A stretch of DNA of 64,000 nt from Streptomyces genisteinicus (GCF_014489615.1 NZ_CP060825.1:2829501-2893500), one strand, 5' to 3'; shown: positions 18,202-27,188, counted from the stretch's first letter. A program made the numbers and translations. Notes: generated from the sequence alone by a model not told the origin.

Positions 18202-19403
18202 GCGAGCCCCTCCAGTACGTCGGCGAGCGCGCGGACCCCGGCCACGCAGTCGTCCTCGGCCGCGGCCTCGGCCGGGGAGTGCGAGACGCCCGTGGGGTTG
18301 CGCACGAACAGCATGGCGGTCGGGACGTGCGCGGAGAGGATTCCCGCGTCGTGTCCCGCGCCCGTGCCGAGGACGGGGGTCTTCTCGCCGAGGATGCCCG
18401 CGAGCTCGTCGCGCAGCGTGTGCGCGAACTCCACCACCGGGGTGAACGACTCCCGGACGACGGTCAGGTCGATGCCCTGGCGGGCGGCGTGGTCCCGGGC
18501 GGCGGTCTCGATGCCGGCGACGACCGCGTCGAGGCCCGCCTGGTCGGCGGCGCGGGCGTCGAGCCAGCCGCGGACGAGGGAGGGGATGGCGTTGACGCCG
18601 TTGGGTTCGACGGCGATCTTGCCGAAGGTGGCGACGGCGCCCGCGAGTTCCGCCTCGCGCCGGGCGGCGAGGACGGTCTCGGCGTAGGTGAGCATCGGGT
18701 CGCGGCGGTCGACGAGACGGGTGGTGCCGGCGTGGTTGGCCTCACCGGCGAAGTCGTACCGCCAGCGGCCGTGAGGCCAGATCGCCGAGGCGATGCCGAT
18801 GGCGTCCCCGGACAGGTCGAGGGCCCTGCCCTGTTCGACATGGAGCTCGACGAACGCGCCGATCCGGGCGAGCCGCTCGGGGTCGGGACCGATGCCCGCG
18901 GGGTCGTGCCCGGCGGCCTCCATGGCCTCCGGGAGGCTGGTCCCGTCGGCGTCGTGCAGCGCGTACGCCTGCTCCCTCGTCAGCTGCCCCGAGACGAGAC
19001 GGGAGCCGACGCAGGCGAGGCCGAAGCGGGCCCCCTCCTCGTCGGCGAAGTTGACGACGGCGAAGGGCCGGGCGAACCGGACGCCGCGGGAGCGCAGTTC
19101 GTCGAGGGCGGCGAAGGCGGAGACCACGCCGAGCGGGCCGTCGAAGGCGCCGCCGTCGGGTACGGAGTCCAGGTGGGAGCCGGTGACCACGGCGTCGCCG
19201 GCCTCCCGGTCGCCGAGCCAGGCCCACTGGTTGCCGTTGCGGTCCACCTCGTAGTCCAGCCGCCGGGCCTCCGCCTGCATCCGGAACCAGAGCCGGCAGT
19301 CGGCGTCCGCGCCGGTCCAGGCGTAACGGCGGTAGCCGCCGGAGGCGGCGCTGCGGCCGATGGGCCGCAGCGACCGCCACATGGCGTGGAAGGTCTCGCT
19401 CAC
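18192..19403 (-). CDS. M20/M28-type amidohydrolase annotated as allantoate amidohydrolase; possible N-formylglutamate hydrolase
   Basis: Zinc-dependent N-carbamoyl/allantoate amidohydrolase family, 403 aa. Di-metal site residues: [15 protein letters not shown] (about residue 67), the catalytic Glu pair in [11 protein letters not shown] (about 108), VELHVEQG (about 173), and the terminal His in GVSHSPAE (about 380). Dimerisation-domain histidine in [12 protein letters not shown]. Its GTG overlaps the hutU stop, and its own stop overlaps hutF. Inside a hut operon that makes N-formylglutamate and shows no hutG in the window, an N-formylglutamate-hydrolysing role is an attractive inference, not shown by sequence. 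Confidence 0.88.
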   Translation of the reverse strand: MSETFHAMWRSLRPIGRSAASGGYRRYAWTGADADCRLWFRMQAEARRLDYEVDRNGNQWAWLGDREAGDAVVTGSHLDSVPDGGAFDGPLGVVSAFAALDELRSRGVRFARPFAVVNFADEEGARFGLACVGSRLVSGQLTREQAYALHDADGTSLPEAMEAAGHDPAGIGPDPERLARIGAFVELHVEQGRALDLSGDAIGIASAIWPHGRWRYDFAGEANHAGTTRLVDRRDPMLTYAETVLAARREAELAGAVATFGKIAVEPNGVNAIPSLVRGWLDARAADQAGLDAVVAGIETAARDHAARQGIDLTVVRESFTPVVEFAHTLRDELAGILGEKTPVLGTGAGHDAGILSAHVPTAMLFVRNPTGVSHSPAEAAAEDDCVAGVRALADVLEGLACR

Positions 19404-21064
19404 GCGGAGTCGCCCTCCCGCATCGGGACGCGGACGCCCTTGGCGTCGGAGACGGACTCGGCGATGTCGTAGCCCGCGTCGACGTGGCGGATGACGCCCA
19501 TGCCCGGGTCGTTGGTGAGCACCCGGCGGATCTTCTCGCCCGCGAGCGCGGTGCCGTCGGCGACCGTGACCTGCCCGGCGTGGATGGAGCGGCCCATGCC
19601 GACACCGCCGCCGTGGTGGAGGGAGACCCAGGAGGCGCCGGAGGCGACGTTGACCATGGCGTTGAGCAGCGGCCAGTCGGCGATGGCGTCGGAGCCGTCG
19701 AGCATGGCCTCGGTCTCGCGGTACGGGGAGGCGACGGAGCCGCAGTCGAGGTGGTCGCGGCCGATGGCCAGCGGTGCCTGGAGCTCGCCCGAGGCGACCA
19801 TGTCGTTGAAGCGCTCGCCGGCCCGGTCGCGCTCGCCGTAGCCGAGCCAGCAGATACGGGCGGGCAGGCCCTGGAAGTGGACGCGCTCGCCGGCCATCCT
19901 GATCCAGCGGTGCAGGGACTCGTTCTCCGGGAAGAGGTCGAGGATCGCCTTGTCCGTCCTGTGGATGTCGGACGCCTCGCCGGACAGCGCCGCCCAGCGG
20001 AACGGTCCCTTGCCCTCGCAGAACAGCGGGCGGATGTAGGCGGGGACGAAGCCGGGGAAGGCGAACGCCCGGTCGTAGCCGGCGAGCTGGGCCTCGCCGC
20101 GGATCGAGTTGCCGTAGTCGAAGACCTCGGCGCCGGCGTCCATGAAGCCGACCATCGCCTCGACGTGGCGTGCCATGGACTCGCGGGCGCGGGTGGTGAA
20201 GCCCGCCGGGTCCTTCGCCGCCGCGTCCGCCATGTCCTCGAAGGCCATGCCGGACGGCAGGTAGGCCAGCGGGTCGTGGGCGGAGGTCTGGTCGGTGACG
20301 ATGTCGATCGGCGCGCCCTCGGCGAGCAGCTGCGGCAGCAGGTCGGCGGCGTTGCCGAGGAGGCCGATGGAGAGCGGGCGGCGGGCGTCGCGCGCCTCGG
20401 TCGCCAGCTGGAGGGCGTGGGCCGGGCTGTCGGCCTTCACGTCCAGGTAGCGGTGCTCGATCCGGCGCTCGATGGCGCGGGGGTCGCAGTCGACGCAGAT
20501 GGCGACGCCGTCGTTCATGGTGACGGCGAGCGGCTGGGCGCCGCCCATGCCGCCGAGTCCGGCGGTGAGGGTGATGGTGCCGGCCAGGGTGCCGCCGAAC
20601 TTCTTGGCGGCGACGGCGGCGAAGGTCTCGTAGGTGCCCTGGAGGATGCCCTGGGTGCCGATGTAGATCCAGGAACCGGCGGTCATCTGGCCGTACATGG
20701 TGAGGCCGAGGGCCTCCAGGCGCCGGAACTCCTCCCAGTTGGCCCAGTCGCCGACGAGGTTGGAGTTGGCGATCAGGACGCGCGGCGCCCACTCGTGGGT
20801 CTGCATGACGCCGACCGGACGGCCGGACTGGACCAGCATCGTCTCGTCCTGCTTGAGGGTCCTCAGCGTGCGCACCATGGCGTCGAAGGAGCGCCAGTCA
20901 CGGGCCGCCTTCCCGGTGCCGCCGTAGACGACGAGCTTGTCGGGGTGTTCGGCGACCTCGGGGTCGAGGTTGTTCTGGAGCATGCGGAGGGCGGCTTCCT
21001 GCTGCCATCCCAGGGCGCTCAGTTCCGTACCGCGCGGTGCCCGTACGGGGCGGGGTCCTGACAT
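19400..21064 (-). CDS. hutU: Urocanate hydratase
   Basis: NAD+-dependent enzyme that hydrates urocanate to imidazolone-5-propionate, second step of histidine degradation. 554 aa, normal length. Conserved blocks: [11 protein letters not shown] (about residue 47), [12 protein letters not shown], the NAD-binding [14 protein letters not shown] (about 167), and [15 protein letters not shown] (about 320). ATG 21064 has GAGGAGG eight nucleotides upstream. First gene of the operon hutU-M20-hutF-hutI. hutH is not in the window. Confidence 0.97.
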   Translation of the reverse strand: MSGPRPVRAPRGTELSALGWQQEAALRMLQNNLDPEVAEHPDKLVVYGGTGKAARDWRSFDAMVRTLRTLKQDETMLVQSGRPVGVMQTHEWAPRVLIANSNLVGDWANWEEFRRLEALGLTMYGQMTAGSWIYIGTQGILQGTYETFAAVAAKKFGGTLAGTITLTAGLGGMGGAQPLAVTMNDGVAICVDCDPRAIERRIEHRYLDVKADSPAHALQLATEARDARRPLSIGLLGNAADLLPQLLAEGAPIDIVTDQTSAHDPLAYLPSGMAFEDMADAAAKDPAGFTTRARESMARHVEAMVGFMDAGAEVFDYGNSIRGEAQLAGYDRAFAFPGFVPAYIRPLFCEGKGPFRWAALSGEASDIHRTDKAILDLFPENESLHRWIRMAGERVHFQGLPARICWLGYGERDRAGERFNDMVASGELQAPLAIGRDHLDCGSVASPYRETEAMLDGSDAIADWPLLNAMVNVASGASWVSLHHGGGVGMGRSIHAGQVTVADGTALAGEKIRRVLTNDPGMGVIRHVDAGYDIAESVSDAKGVRVPMREGDSA

Positions 21065-21113
21065 GGCGATGCCTCCTCGCGTCACCCGGCGCCCGCGGTC
21101 GCGGGCGCTGATG

Positions 21114-21133
21114 TTCACATCTCTATTCACATC
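21114..21133 (-). promoter_or_regulatory. Direct-repeat site in the hutU promoter region
   Basis: Two TTCACATC octamers 12 nt apart, about 50-70 nt upstream of hutU, next to an AT-rich ATGAATACTTCTAG stretch that stands out in this genome. Likely regulator-binding and promoter region of the hut operon; the regulator is unknown. Confidence 0.4.
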
Positions 21134-21306
21134 CTGGCGACATGAATACTTCTAGTCAACCACGGCGGCGGGTCCGCGACGGCAAAGACGGGCGGGCCCG
21201 CGCCGGTGACCTGCGGGTGACGCTCGCCGGTGACGTGCGGCGGGCCCGCGCCGGCGGCCGGCCGGTGCGGGGGCGGCCCGCGCACCCCGGTGGTTCCATG
21301 GAAGAC

Positions 21307-21771
21307 ATGGCTATCTCCACGGTCGTGGTCGAGCGGCTGATCCAGGCGCCTCCCGGACGGGTCTGGGAGACGATGACCGACCTGGCGGCATGGGAATCCG
21401 TGCTCAGCGGCGTCGAGAGGGTGGAGGTGCTCTCCCCGGGCGGCTTCGGCGTCGGCACCCGCTGGCGCGAGACGCGCCGGATGTTCGGCAAGGAGGCCAC
21501 CGAGGAGATGTGGGTGACGGCCTGCGAGCCGGCCGAGCGGTACATGGTGGAGGCCGAGTCCCACGGCACCCGGTACATCTCCGAACTCCGCCTGCTCACC
21601 GCCGGCCCCGAGACCACCACCGTCCGGATGAGCTTCACCGCCGTGCCGCCGGGCGGCGTCAAGGGCCTGCTGGCCAAGGCCGCCGGGGCGCTCGGCGCAC
21701 GGGCCGTGCGGCAGGCGATCACCCGCGACCTCGACGACGTCGCACGCGCCGTGGAGCACGGCACCGCCTGA
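21307..21771 (+). CDS. SRPBCC (START-like) family protein
   Basis: Polyketide-cyclase/dehydrase-like lipid-binding fold, 154 aa. Typical start VVVERLIQAPPGRVWETMTDLAAWESVL, central GVGTRWRETRRMFGK and an amphipathic C-terminal helix after VPPGGVKGLLAKAAG. Ligand unknown. The ATG at 21298 (three codons longer) is equally possible; neither has a strong RBS. It starts 240 nt from hutU, divergent, and points toward the permease gene. Confidence 0.8.
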   Translation: MAISTVVVERLIQAPPGRVWETMTDLAAWESVLSGVERVEVLSPGGFGVGTRWRETRRMFGKEATEEMWVTACEPAERYMVEAESHGTRYISELRLLTAGPETTTVRMSFTAVPPGGVKGLLAKAAGALGARAVRQAITRDLDDVARAVEHGTA

Positions 21772-21886
21772 CCCGCCCCGCCGGCGCGTCGCGGCCGGAT
21801 CCGCGCGACGTGGGGCCGGACCGGGGGGAATCACCTCCGCCGCACCGGGCAGAAACCTCTCCACCGGCGAGCGGAAGAGGACCCCC

Positions 21887-23265
21887 ATGAGCGGATCCGG
21901 CCCACACCCCAGCACCGAGGCGACGCCCCAGGCGCCGGACGCCGACGGGTCGCCGTCCCTGAAACGGGCCATCGGCCCGAAGCTGCTCATCCTCTTCGTG
22001 ATCGGCGACATCCTCGGCACCGGCATCTACGCCACCACCGGCAAGGTCGCCGGAAAGGTCGGCGGCGCCCTGTGGCTGCCGTTCCTCATCGGCTTCGTGG
22101 TCGCCCTGCTCACCGCCGCCTCGTACGTCGAACTCGTCGGGAAGTACCCGAAGGCCGCCGGCGCCGCCCTCTACACCCAGAAGGCGTTCAAGGTGCCGTT
22201 CCTGACCTTCATCGTCGCCTTCATGGTCATGTGCTCGGGGCTCTCCTCCGCCAGCGCGGCCGCCCGCGCCTTCAGCGGCGACTACTTCCAGGAGTTCACC
22301 GACGCGATACCGCCCACCCTGATCGCGATCGTCTTCATCGTCGCCCTCGCCGGCCTCGCCCTGCGCGGCGTCTCCGAGTCGGTGAAGACCAACGTGGTGC
22401 TCACCGCGGTCGAGCTGACCGGCCTGGCCGTGATCCTCGGCATCGGCGCCTGGCCGTACTGAACGGCGACGGCGAGCCGTCCCGGCTGACCGAGTTCGAG
22501 GCGTCGGGCACCGGGTACGCGCTGATCACCGGCGTCCTCGGAGCGACCGCCCTCGGGTTCTTCGCCTTCGTCGGCTTCGAGGACTCGGTCAACATGGCCG
22601 AGGAGACCCGGGACCCGGTGCGCACCTTCCCCCGCGCCATCTTCATCGGCGTCACCGTCACCGGAACGATCTACGTCCTCGTCGCCCTGGTGTCGTCGCT
22701 GCTCGTCGACTACCGCACCCTGGAGTCGTCCAGCGGCCCCCTGCTGGAGGTCGTCAAGGCGGGCGGGGTCGAGTTCCCGGCCAAACTCTTCGCGCTCATC
22801 GCCCTGTTCGCCGTCACCAACTCGGCGCTGATCAACATCATGATGGCCTCGCGGCTGTGCTACGGACTCGCCAACGAACGCGTCCTGCCGAAGGCCATGG
22901 GCAAGGTCCACCCCCGCCGCCGCACCCCCGTCACCGGGATCGTCTTCGTCACCGTGCTCGCCATCGGCCTGGTGTCGACGGGCGAGATCGAGGGGCTCGG
23001 CGACACCACCTCGTTCCTGCTGCTCTGCGTCTTCGCCGTGGTCAACGTGGCCGTCCTGGTGCTGCGCAGGGACCCGGTCGACCACGCCCACTTCCGGACG
23101 CCGACCGTCCTGCCGGTGCTCGGCGCGATCACCGCGCTGGCGCTGGCGAGTCCGCTCGCGGACCGCGCGGCGGACGTCTACATCCGCGCCGGGGTGCTGA
23201 TCGCCGTCGGCGTCCTGCTGTGGGGCCTGAACAAGCTGTTCCTGCGGATGCGGCCGGAGGGCTGA
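21887..23265 (+). pseudogene. APC-family amino-acid permease broken by a one-base deletion
   Basis: The first 191 residues (start ATG 21887 behind GAGGAC) run as an amino-acid/polyamine permease: IGDILGTGIYATTGKVAGKV, then membrane segments, ending LAVILGIGAWPY and a TGA at 22460. The family continuation (LNGDGEPSRLTEFE, ALGFFAFVGFEDSVNMAEE, about 10 TM segments) resumes in the -1 frame, open to 23265. Restoring one G in the TGGCC at about 22453 would give GAWAVLNGDG. So this is a recent inactivation or a sequencing error; no slippery heptamer suggests programmed frameshifting. Intact length would be about 460 aa. Followed by a hairpin with four Ts. Confidence 0.85.
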
Positions 23266-23292
23266 CCGACGGCCCGGCACCGGTCCGTCGGT
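23265..23292 (+). terminator. Hairpin with T-run after the permease
   Basis: 8-bp stem (23265-23272 with 23285-23292) running into TTTT, overlapping the stop region. Confidence 0.6.
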
Positions 23293-23436
23293 TTTCGGCC
23301 GCGGACCTTATCCGCAACGGGGCATGTCCCATGTGAATTTGCCAGAACTGCCCACGGCGGATGCCACGTTGCGTAGCCTCTCGGTCACCGGCGCGCATCC
23401 GTGCGGGCCGTACCGAGGCGGGGAGGGGAGTTCCGC

Positions 23437-23880
23437 GTGCCCGGAATCGACGAGTGCCTGCTGCAGGCCATGGTGGTGCCGGGGGCACGCGGAGCGGCGA
23501 TCGTGGACTGGACCAGCGGGCTCGCGCTCGGCGCGATAGGCGAGACACCCGGCGGCGACGTGGAGACCACGGCGGCCGAGACGGCCGAACTGGCCCGGAT
23601 GGCCGCCGAGTACCCCTCGTTCGCCCCCGACGCCACCGGCCCCGCGGGGCCGGGCGGCCCCGGAAACCCGGAGCCGGGCACCGGGGCGCGCGGCATCAAG
23701 GGCTTACCGGTGGAGGACCTCATCGTCACGACCCGCGACGGCTACCACGTCATCCGCTTCGTCGAGACGACCTTCGACAGCAGCGTGTTCCTGCATCTGT
23801 GGCTCGACCGGGACACCGGCAACCTCGCCCTCGCCAGACTGCGAATGGCCGACATCGCCGAGCGGCTGGTCCTCGGATGA
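23437..23880 (+). CDS. Roadblock/LC7-domain protein with a TTA codon (bldA-dependent)
   Basis: 147 aa, GTG start at 23437 behind GGGAGGGGAG. Roadblock/LC7 fold: VVPGARGAAIVDWTSGLALG near the start, and VEDLIVTTRDGYHVIRFVET followed by FLHLWLDRDTGNLALARLRM at the end. The middle carries a Pro/Gly-rich insertion of about 25 residues absent from its relatives here. Leucine in GIKGLPVED is encoded by TTA at 23704-23706, the only in-frame TTA I found in the window's genes. The stop overlaps the next start (ATGA). Roadblock proteins usually regulate small GTPases or form scaffolds; no GTPase is encoded here. Confidence 0.85.
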   Translation: MPGIDECLLQAMVVPGARGAAIVDWTSGLALGAIGETPGGDVETTAAETAELARMAAEYPSFAPDATGPAGPGGPGNPEPGTGARGIKGLPVEDLIVTTRDGYHVIRFVETTFDSSVFLHLWLDRDTGNLALARLRMADIAERLVLG

Positions 23881-24644
23881 GCTCCGCGGCGACGGCCGTC
23901 TCCCCGATGCTCGCCCGGCTCGCCGAGGAGCGCGCCACCGGCGTCCTCGTACGCGACCACGGCGCCCTCTACCTGGCGGACGGCCAGGTCGTGCACGCCG
24001 AGAGCCCCGCGGCGCCCGGCATCGACGTCCTGCTGACCGCGAGCGGGCGCCTGCCCCGCGCCGGCTGGGAGGAGGCCGTGGCCCGGGCCGGCGCCCGGCG
24101 CGAGGTGGCACGCTTCCTCGTCGACAGCGGCCGGCTGGCCGACGGCGAACTGGAGATCTGCCATCTCGCCGCCCTGCACGACGCCGCCTTCTTCGCCCTC
24201 GCCCCCACCAGCGGCCCCACCCGCTTCCGCTACGGCGTCGCGCACTGGATGGGCACCGTCCGCCCGGTGCCCGCGGCCGACGTGGCCCGCGAGGCCCGCC
24301 GCCGCCGCGGACTGCTGGAGACGGTGTGGCCCTACCCCGAGGTCGACACCGCCCCCCTCGTCCCGGGCACCGCAGCTGCCGCGGCCTCGCGGCGGCAGCG
24401 GGATCTGCTGGCCCTGGCGGACGGGGTGCGCACGCCGTCCGCCATCGCCCGCGAACTCGGCCGCCCCGCCTTCAACACCCTGGTCGAGGTGCGGCGGATG
24501 GCCGCCGCAGGACTCGTCGAGACACCGTCCGAGCCGGTGGCGGACACCGGCGGCCCGCTGCCCGGCTGGGTCTCCCAGTTCCCCGCCGACCCGGACATCG
24601 CCCTGCTCCGCCGGCTCCGCGACGCCCTGGAGGCAAGCCTGTGA
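23877..24644 (+). CDS. DUF4388/PATAN-like protein with C-terminal winged-helix-like region
   Basis: 255 aa, coupled to the TTA-containing roadblock gene by an ATGA overlap. N-terminal LARLAEERATGVLVRDHGAL, YLADGQVVHAES and GIDVLLTASG fit the PATAN/DUF4388 domain. A helical middle follows. Residues ~170-215 (RQRDLLALADGVRTPSAIAREL and FNTLVEVRRMAAAGLVE) look like a winged helix-turn-helix. Probably the output or DNA-binding member of the cluster; target unknown. The C-terminal LRRLRDALEASL is amphipathic. Confidence 0.75.
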   Translation: MSSAATAVSPMLARLAEERATGVLVRDHGALYLADGQVVHAESPAAPGIDVLLTASGRLPRAGWEEAVARAGARREVARFLVDSGRLADGELEICHLAALHDAAFFALAPTSGPTRFRYGVAHWMGTVRPVPAADVAREARRRRGLLETVWPYPEVDTAPLVPGTAAAAASRRQRDLLALADGVRTPSAIARELGRPAFNTLVEVRRMAAAGLVETPSEPVADTGGPLPGWVSQFPADPDIALLRRLRDALEASL

Positions 24645-24726
24645 ATCACCGCCGCCCGACCCACCGGGCCCGGCGTGTCCCGTCATGAGGCGCGCGCTGC
24701 GGCTGCGCGCCGAGAGGAGACAGCTC

Positions 24727-25113
24727 ATGACGGCCGAAGCCGATGTGCTCGGCGAGATCAGAAGGCTGCGCGCCAGGGTGCCGCAGCTGACCGGCGCCCT
24801 CGCGGCGAGCGCGGACGGCCTGGTGCTGGCGGCGGACACCGCCGAGGCGGAGGGGGTCGCCGCCCTCACCGCCGCCGCGCTCGGAGTCGCCCTGCGCCTG
24901 ACCGACGCGACCGGCCAGGGCGGTTTCAAGGAACTGCTCGTCCGCGGCGAGAGGGGATACGTCGCCACCTACGCGGCCGGAACGTCGGCCGTGCTCACGG
25001 TACTGGCCGAGCCGAGGATCAACGTCGGCCGGCTCCACCTCGAGGCCCGTCGTGCCGGAGCCCGCATCGGAGAGCTCGTCGACGGGGCGCTCGAACGGAC
25101 ACAGGACGCCTGA
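24727..25113 (+). CDS. Roadblock/LC7-domain protein
   Basis: 128 aa, ATG 24727 with GAGAGGAG upstream. N-terminal helix EIRRLRARVPQLTGALAASADGLVL, then ALTAAALGVALRLTDATGQGGFKELLVRGERGYVATYAAG and VLTVLAEPRINVGRLHLEARRAG, a canonical roadblock pattern related to the archaeal/actinobacterial regulators of Ras-like GTPases. 82 nt after the DUF4388 gene. Third of four genes on this strand. Confidence 0.82.
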   Translation: MTAEADVLGEIRRLRARVPQLTGALAASADGLVLAADTAEAEGVAALTAAALGVALRLTDATGQGGFKELLVRGERGYVATYAAGTSAVLTVLAEPRINVGRLHLEARRAGARIGELVDGALERTQDA

Positions 25114-25150
25114 CATGGCTGCCACCCCCGCGAAACCACCCGCACGCAAC

Positions 25151-25204
25151 ACCACCACCACGACACGCAACACGACGACCACGACCACGACCACGACCAC
25201 GACC
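25151..25204 (+). repeat. ACGACC hexanucleotide repeat (Thr-encoding in the frame of the next gene)
   Basis: An imperfect then perfect run of ACCACC/ACGACC units. In the frame of the next gene it encodes an almost uninterrupted threonine tract if translation begins at ATG 25115, and lies in the leader if it begins at 25244. Hexamer changes keep the frame. Confidence 0.75.
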
Positions 25205-25243
25205 CGGAGAAACCGGACCGGACGGAAGGAAGGTGCGCCCGCC

Positions 25244-25615
25244 ATGGCCAACACCGAAGCCGCGCTCAAGGAAGCGATGACCATCGACGGAGCGATCGGA
25301 GCCGCCCTCGTCGACTACACCAGCGGCATGGCGCTGGGCACCATCGGCGGCGGCAAGGATCTCGACCTCAACGTCGCGGCCGCCGGCAACACCGACGTGG
25401 TCCGCGCCAAGGTGCGCACCATGGAGCACCTGGGGCTCAAGGAGGAGATCGAGGACATCCTGATCACCCTCGACACCCAGTACCACATGATCCGGCTGCT
25501 CAAGAGCCGTGGATCGAACGGGCTGTTCCTCTACCTCGCGCTCGACAAGCAGCGCGCCAACCTGGCGATGTCCCGGCACCAGCTGCGGAAGATCGAGGCC
25601 GAGCTGGAGGTCTGA
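25244..25615 (+). CDS. Roadblock/LC7-domain protein
   Basis: 123 aa: ALKEAMTIDGAIGAALVDYTSGMALGTIGG, then VRTMEHLGLKEEIEDILITLDTQYHMIRLL and GLFLYLALDKQRANLAMSRHQL, closely matching the first roadblock protein of this cluster without its insertion. I chose ATG 25244 because AAGGAAGG precedes it and it is the usual family start. ATG 25115, one base after the preceding stop, would add a 43-residue Thr-rich extension and cannot be excluded. Last gene of the cluster. Confidence 0.82.
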   Translation: MANTEAALKEAMTIDGAIGAALVDYTSGMALGTIGGGKDLDLNVAAAGNTDVVRAKVRTMEHLGLKEEIEDILITLDTQYHMIRLLKSRGSNGLFLYLALDKQRANLAMSRHQLRKIEAELEV

Positions 25616-26079
25616 CGCCGGCGGAGCGGCCGGCCCGCCCGGCGGGCATGCCGGGCAGGAACCGGGCGCCGCCGAAGGGCGCCGCCGACGGTCCCGTCCG
25701 CCCCGCACGCCGGGCGGGGCGTGGCACGCCCCGCGCCGCGCCCCACCGGGCGCGGCGTCGTCCGCCGCGGTCCCCGCGGTCGGGAAGCCCTCGACCCGCC
25801 TGCCCACAGGTCCGCCCGGCAGCCGGTCCGTGCGCACCCGCAGGAGCACGTCCCGGTCCCGCTGCACCCGGCCTCGGCCAGCCGTGACGAGGCCGTCGGC
25901 CAGGCGCGGTGGCGGGTCGCAGCCTGGGCCGACCCGGCGGACCCATGCGGTCGCCGCACCAGCCGCCCTTCCGGGCGCACCATGAGAACCGGTGCAGCCG
26001 GCACGGCGCCGGGGCACCACCCGGTCCTGCGCGAAGCGCGCGGCCGGCGAACCGCCCCGCCCGCCCGACCGCCCGGGCG
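25616..26079. other. Gene-free interval between the roadblock cluster and the MurR/RpiR gene
   Basis: 464 nt, very GC-rich, with several inverted GC motifs near 25700-25760 but no credible frame on either strand. It separates convergent units. Confidence 0.4.
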
Positions 26080-26919
26080 TCAGTCGGCGAAGAGCCCCCG
26101 GGCCGCGGCCCGGGTGTCGAAGTCCTCCAGCCGGGCCTGCGCGTCCGGCAGACCGTCGCACATGGCCTCCAGCAGCACGCGGCCCAGCAGCATCGGGGCG
26201 CAGGCGGTGTCGAAGGCGAGGCCCGTGCCGACGGCGGCCGGGATCAGCAGGTCGCTGTGGGCGGCGACGGGGGCGAACGCGGAGTCCGCGACCGTGATCA
26301 CGGTGAGTCCCGCGGACCGGGCGTACTCCAGGGCCGCGACCACCTCGCGGGGGTGGCGCGGCAGCGCGAAGCAGATCAGCGCGGTGGCGCCCGCCCGGCG
26401 TGCGGCGTCGACGCGGTCGGCGAGCATCGAGCCGCCCTCGTCGAGGAGGCGCACGTCGGGGTGGACCTTGGCGGCGAAGTACGCGAACCCGCGGGCCTGC
26501 GAGGAGGCGGCGCGCAGGCCGAGCACGGGCAGCGGCCGGGACGCGGCGAGCAGCCGTCCGGCGCGTTCGACGGGTGCGGGGTCGGCGAGCATCGCGGAGA
26601 GCTGGCGCAGGTTCTCGATCTCGGCCTGCACCGCCTGCTGGTACTCGTTGAGTTCGTCCTCGCGGGACGCCGTGGTCCGGGGCGGCGCCACGTCGCGCAG
26701 GTGCTTGCGCAGCGACGGGTAGCCGTCGAAGCCGAGGGCGACGGCGAAGCGGGTGACCGAGGGCTGGCTGACCCCGGCGAGGTCCGCCAGCTCGACACTG
26801 GACAGGAACGGCACGTCCGCCGCCTTGCGGACCATGCAGTGGGCGATGCGCCGCTGGGTGGGGGTGAGCCGGTGCCCTTCGAACAGCAGTTGCAGCCGCG
26901 CGGCAGGGCTGTCGCTCAT
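26080..26919 (-). CDS. MurR/RpiR-family transcriptional regulator
   Basis: 279 aa. The N-terminal helix-turn-helix of the RpiR family is in LTPTQRRIAHCMV, VELADLAGVSQPSVTRFAVAL and GFDGYPSLRKHL. The C-terminal SIS sugar-phosphate-binding domain spans about residues 130-260 (LGLRAASSQARGFAYFAAKV, GATALICFALPRHPREVVAAL). Members sense phospho-sugars such as MurNAc-6P. Start ATG 26919 with GAGGGG upstream (GTG 26925 adds two residues). A 38-bp dyad lies directly upstream and is probably its own operator. No obvious target gene is adjacent. Confidence 0.92.
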   Translation of the reverse strand: MSDSPAARLQLLFEGHRLTPTQRRIAHCMVRKAADVPFLSSVELADLAGVSQPSVTRFAVALGFDGYPSLRKHLRDVAPPRTTASREDELNEYQQAVQAEIENLRQLSAMLADPAPVERAGRLLAASRPLPVLGLRAASSQARGFAYFAAKVHPDVRLLDEGGSMLADRVDAARRAGATALICFALPRHPREVVAALEYARSAGLTVITVADSAFAPVAAHSDLLIPAAVGTGLAFDTACAPMLLGRVLLEAMCDGLPDAQARLEDFDTRAAARGLFAD

Positions 26920-26938
26920 CGCCACCCCTCACGGGTCT

Positions 26939-26976
26939 TGTATTCAGTCATCCAGAACTCTGCATGACGATATACA
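26939..26976. promoter_or_regulatory. Palindromic operator candidate upstream of the MurR/RpiR gene
   Basis: TGTAT-N3-GTCAT, 12 nt, ATGAC-N3-ATACA: both half-sites are perfect inverted pentamer pairs. It begins 20 nt before the start codon in an AT-richer island, fitting autoregulation by the adjacent regulator. Confidence 0.6.
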
Positions 26977-27007
26977 GGACCGGCAAGCGGTACGTGCGGG
27001 TAGCCCT

Positions 27008-27103
27008 CGCGGGGCAGGAGCCGGCCGCATGCGGGCAGCCCCCGCGGGCCAGGACCCGGCCGCGTGCGGGCAGCCCCCCGCGGGCCAGGACCCGGCCGGG
27101 CCC
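27008..27103. repeat. Minisatellite of a 35-36-nt unit (about 2.7 copies)
   Basis: Copies begin at about 27008, 27043 and 27079; each has CGCGGG, a CAGGA core, CCGGCCGC and TGCGGGCAGCC, the last copy being partial. Confidence 0.7.
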
Positions 27104-27188
27104 CACGCGGTCACCCCCGGGGGTCCCCACCCGGAAAGGGGGGCTGGCCCCACTGACTCCGGCGCCCCGCTCTTCTACCGTCTTCTCC

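Noticed and set aside
22440..22470. Programmed -1 frameshift in the permease
   Set aside because: No X-XXY-YYZ slippery heptamer is visible and permeases of this family are not known to use frameshifting.
23704..23706. TTA as a possible frame error
   Set aside because: It lies in frame from the GTG at 23437 and within the conserved roadblock segment, so it is a true codon.
25100..25210. CRISPR-like array
   Set aside because: The units are 6-nt simple repeats with no spacers; no cas genes are present.
25531..26004. Gene on the minus strand between the roadblock cluster and the RpiR gene
   Set aside because: Low-complexity Arg/Ala/Pro composition, overlaps the end of a real gene, no motif.
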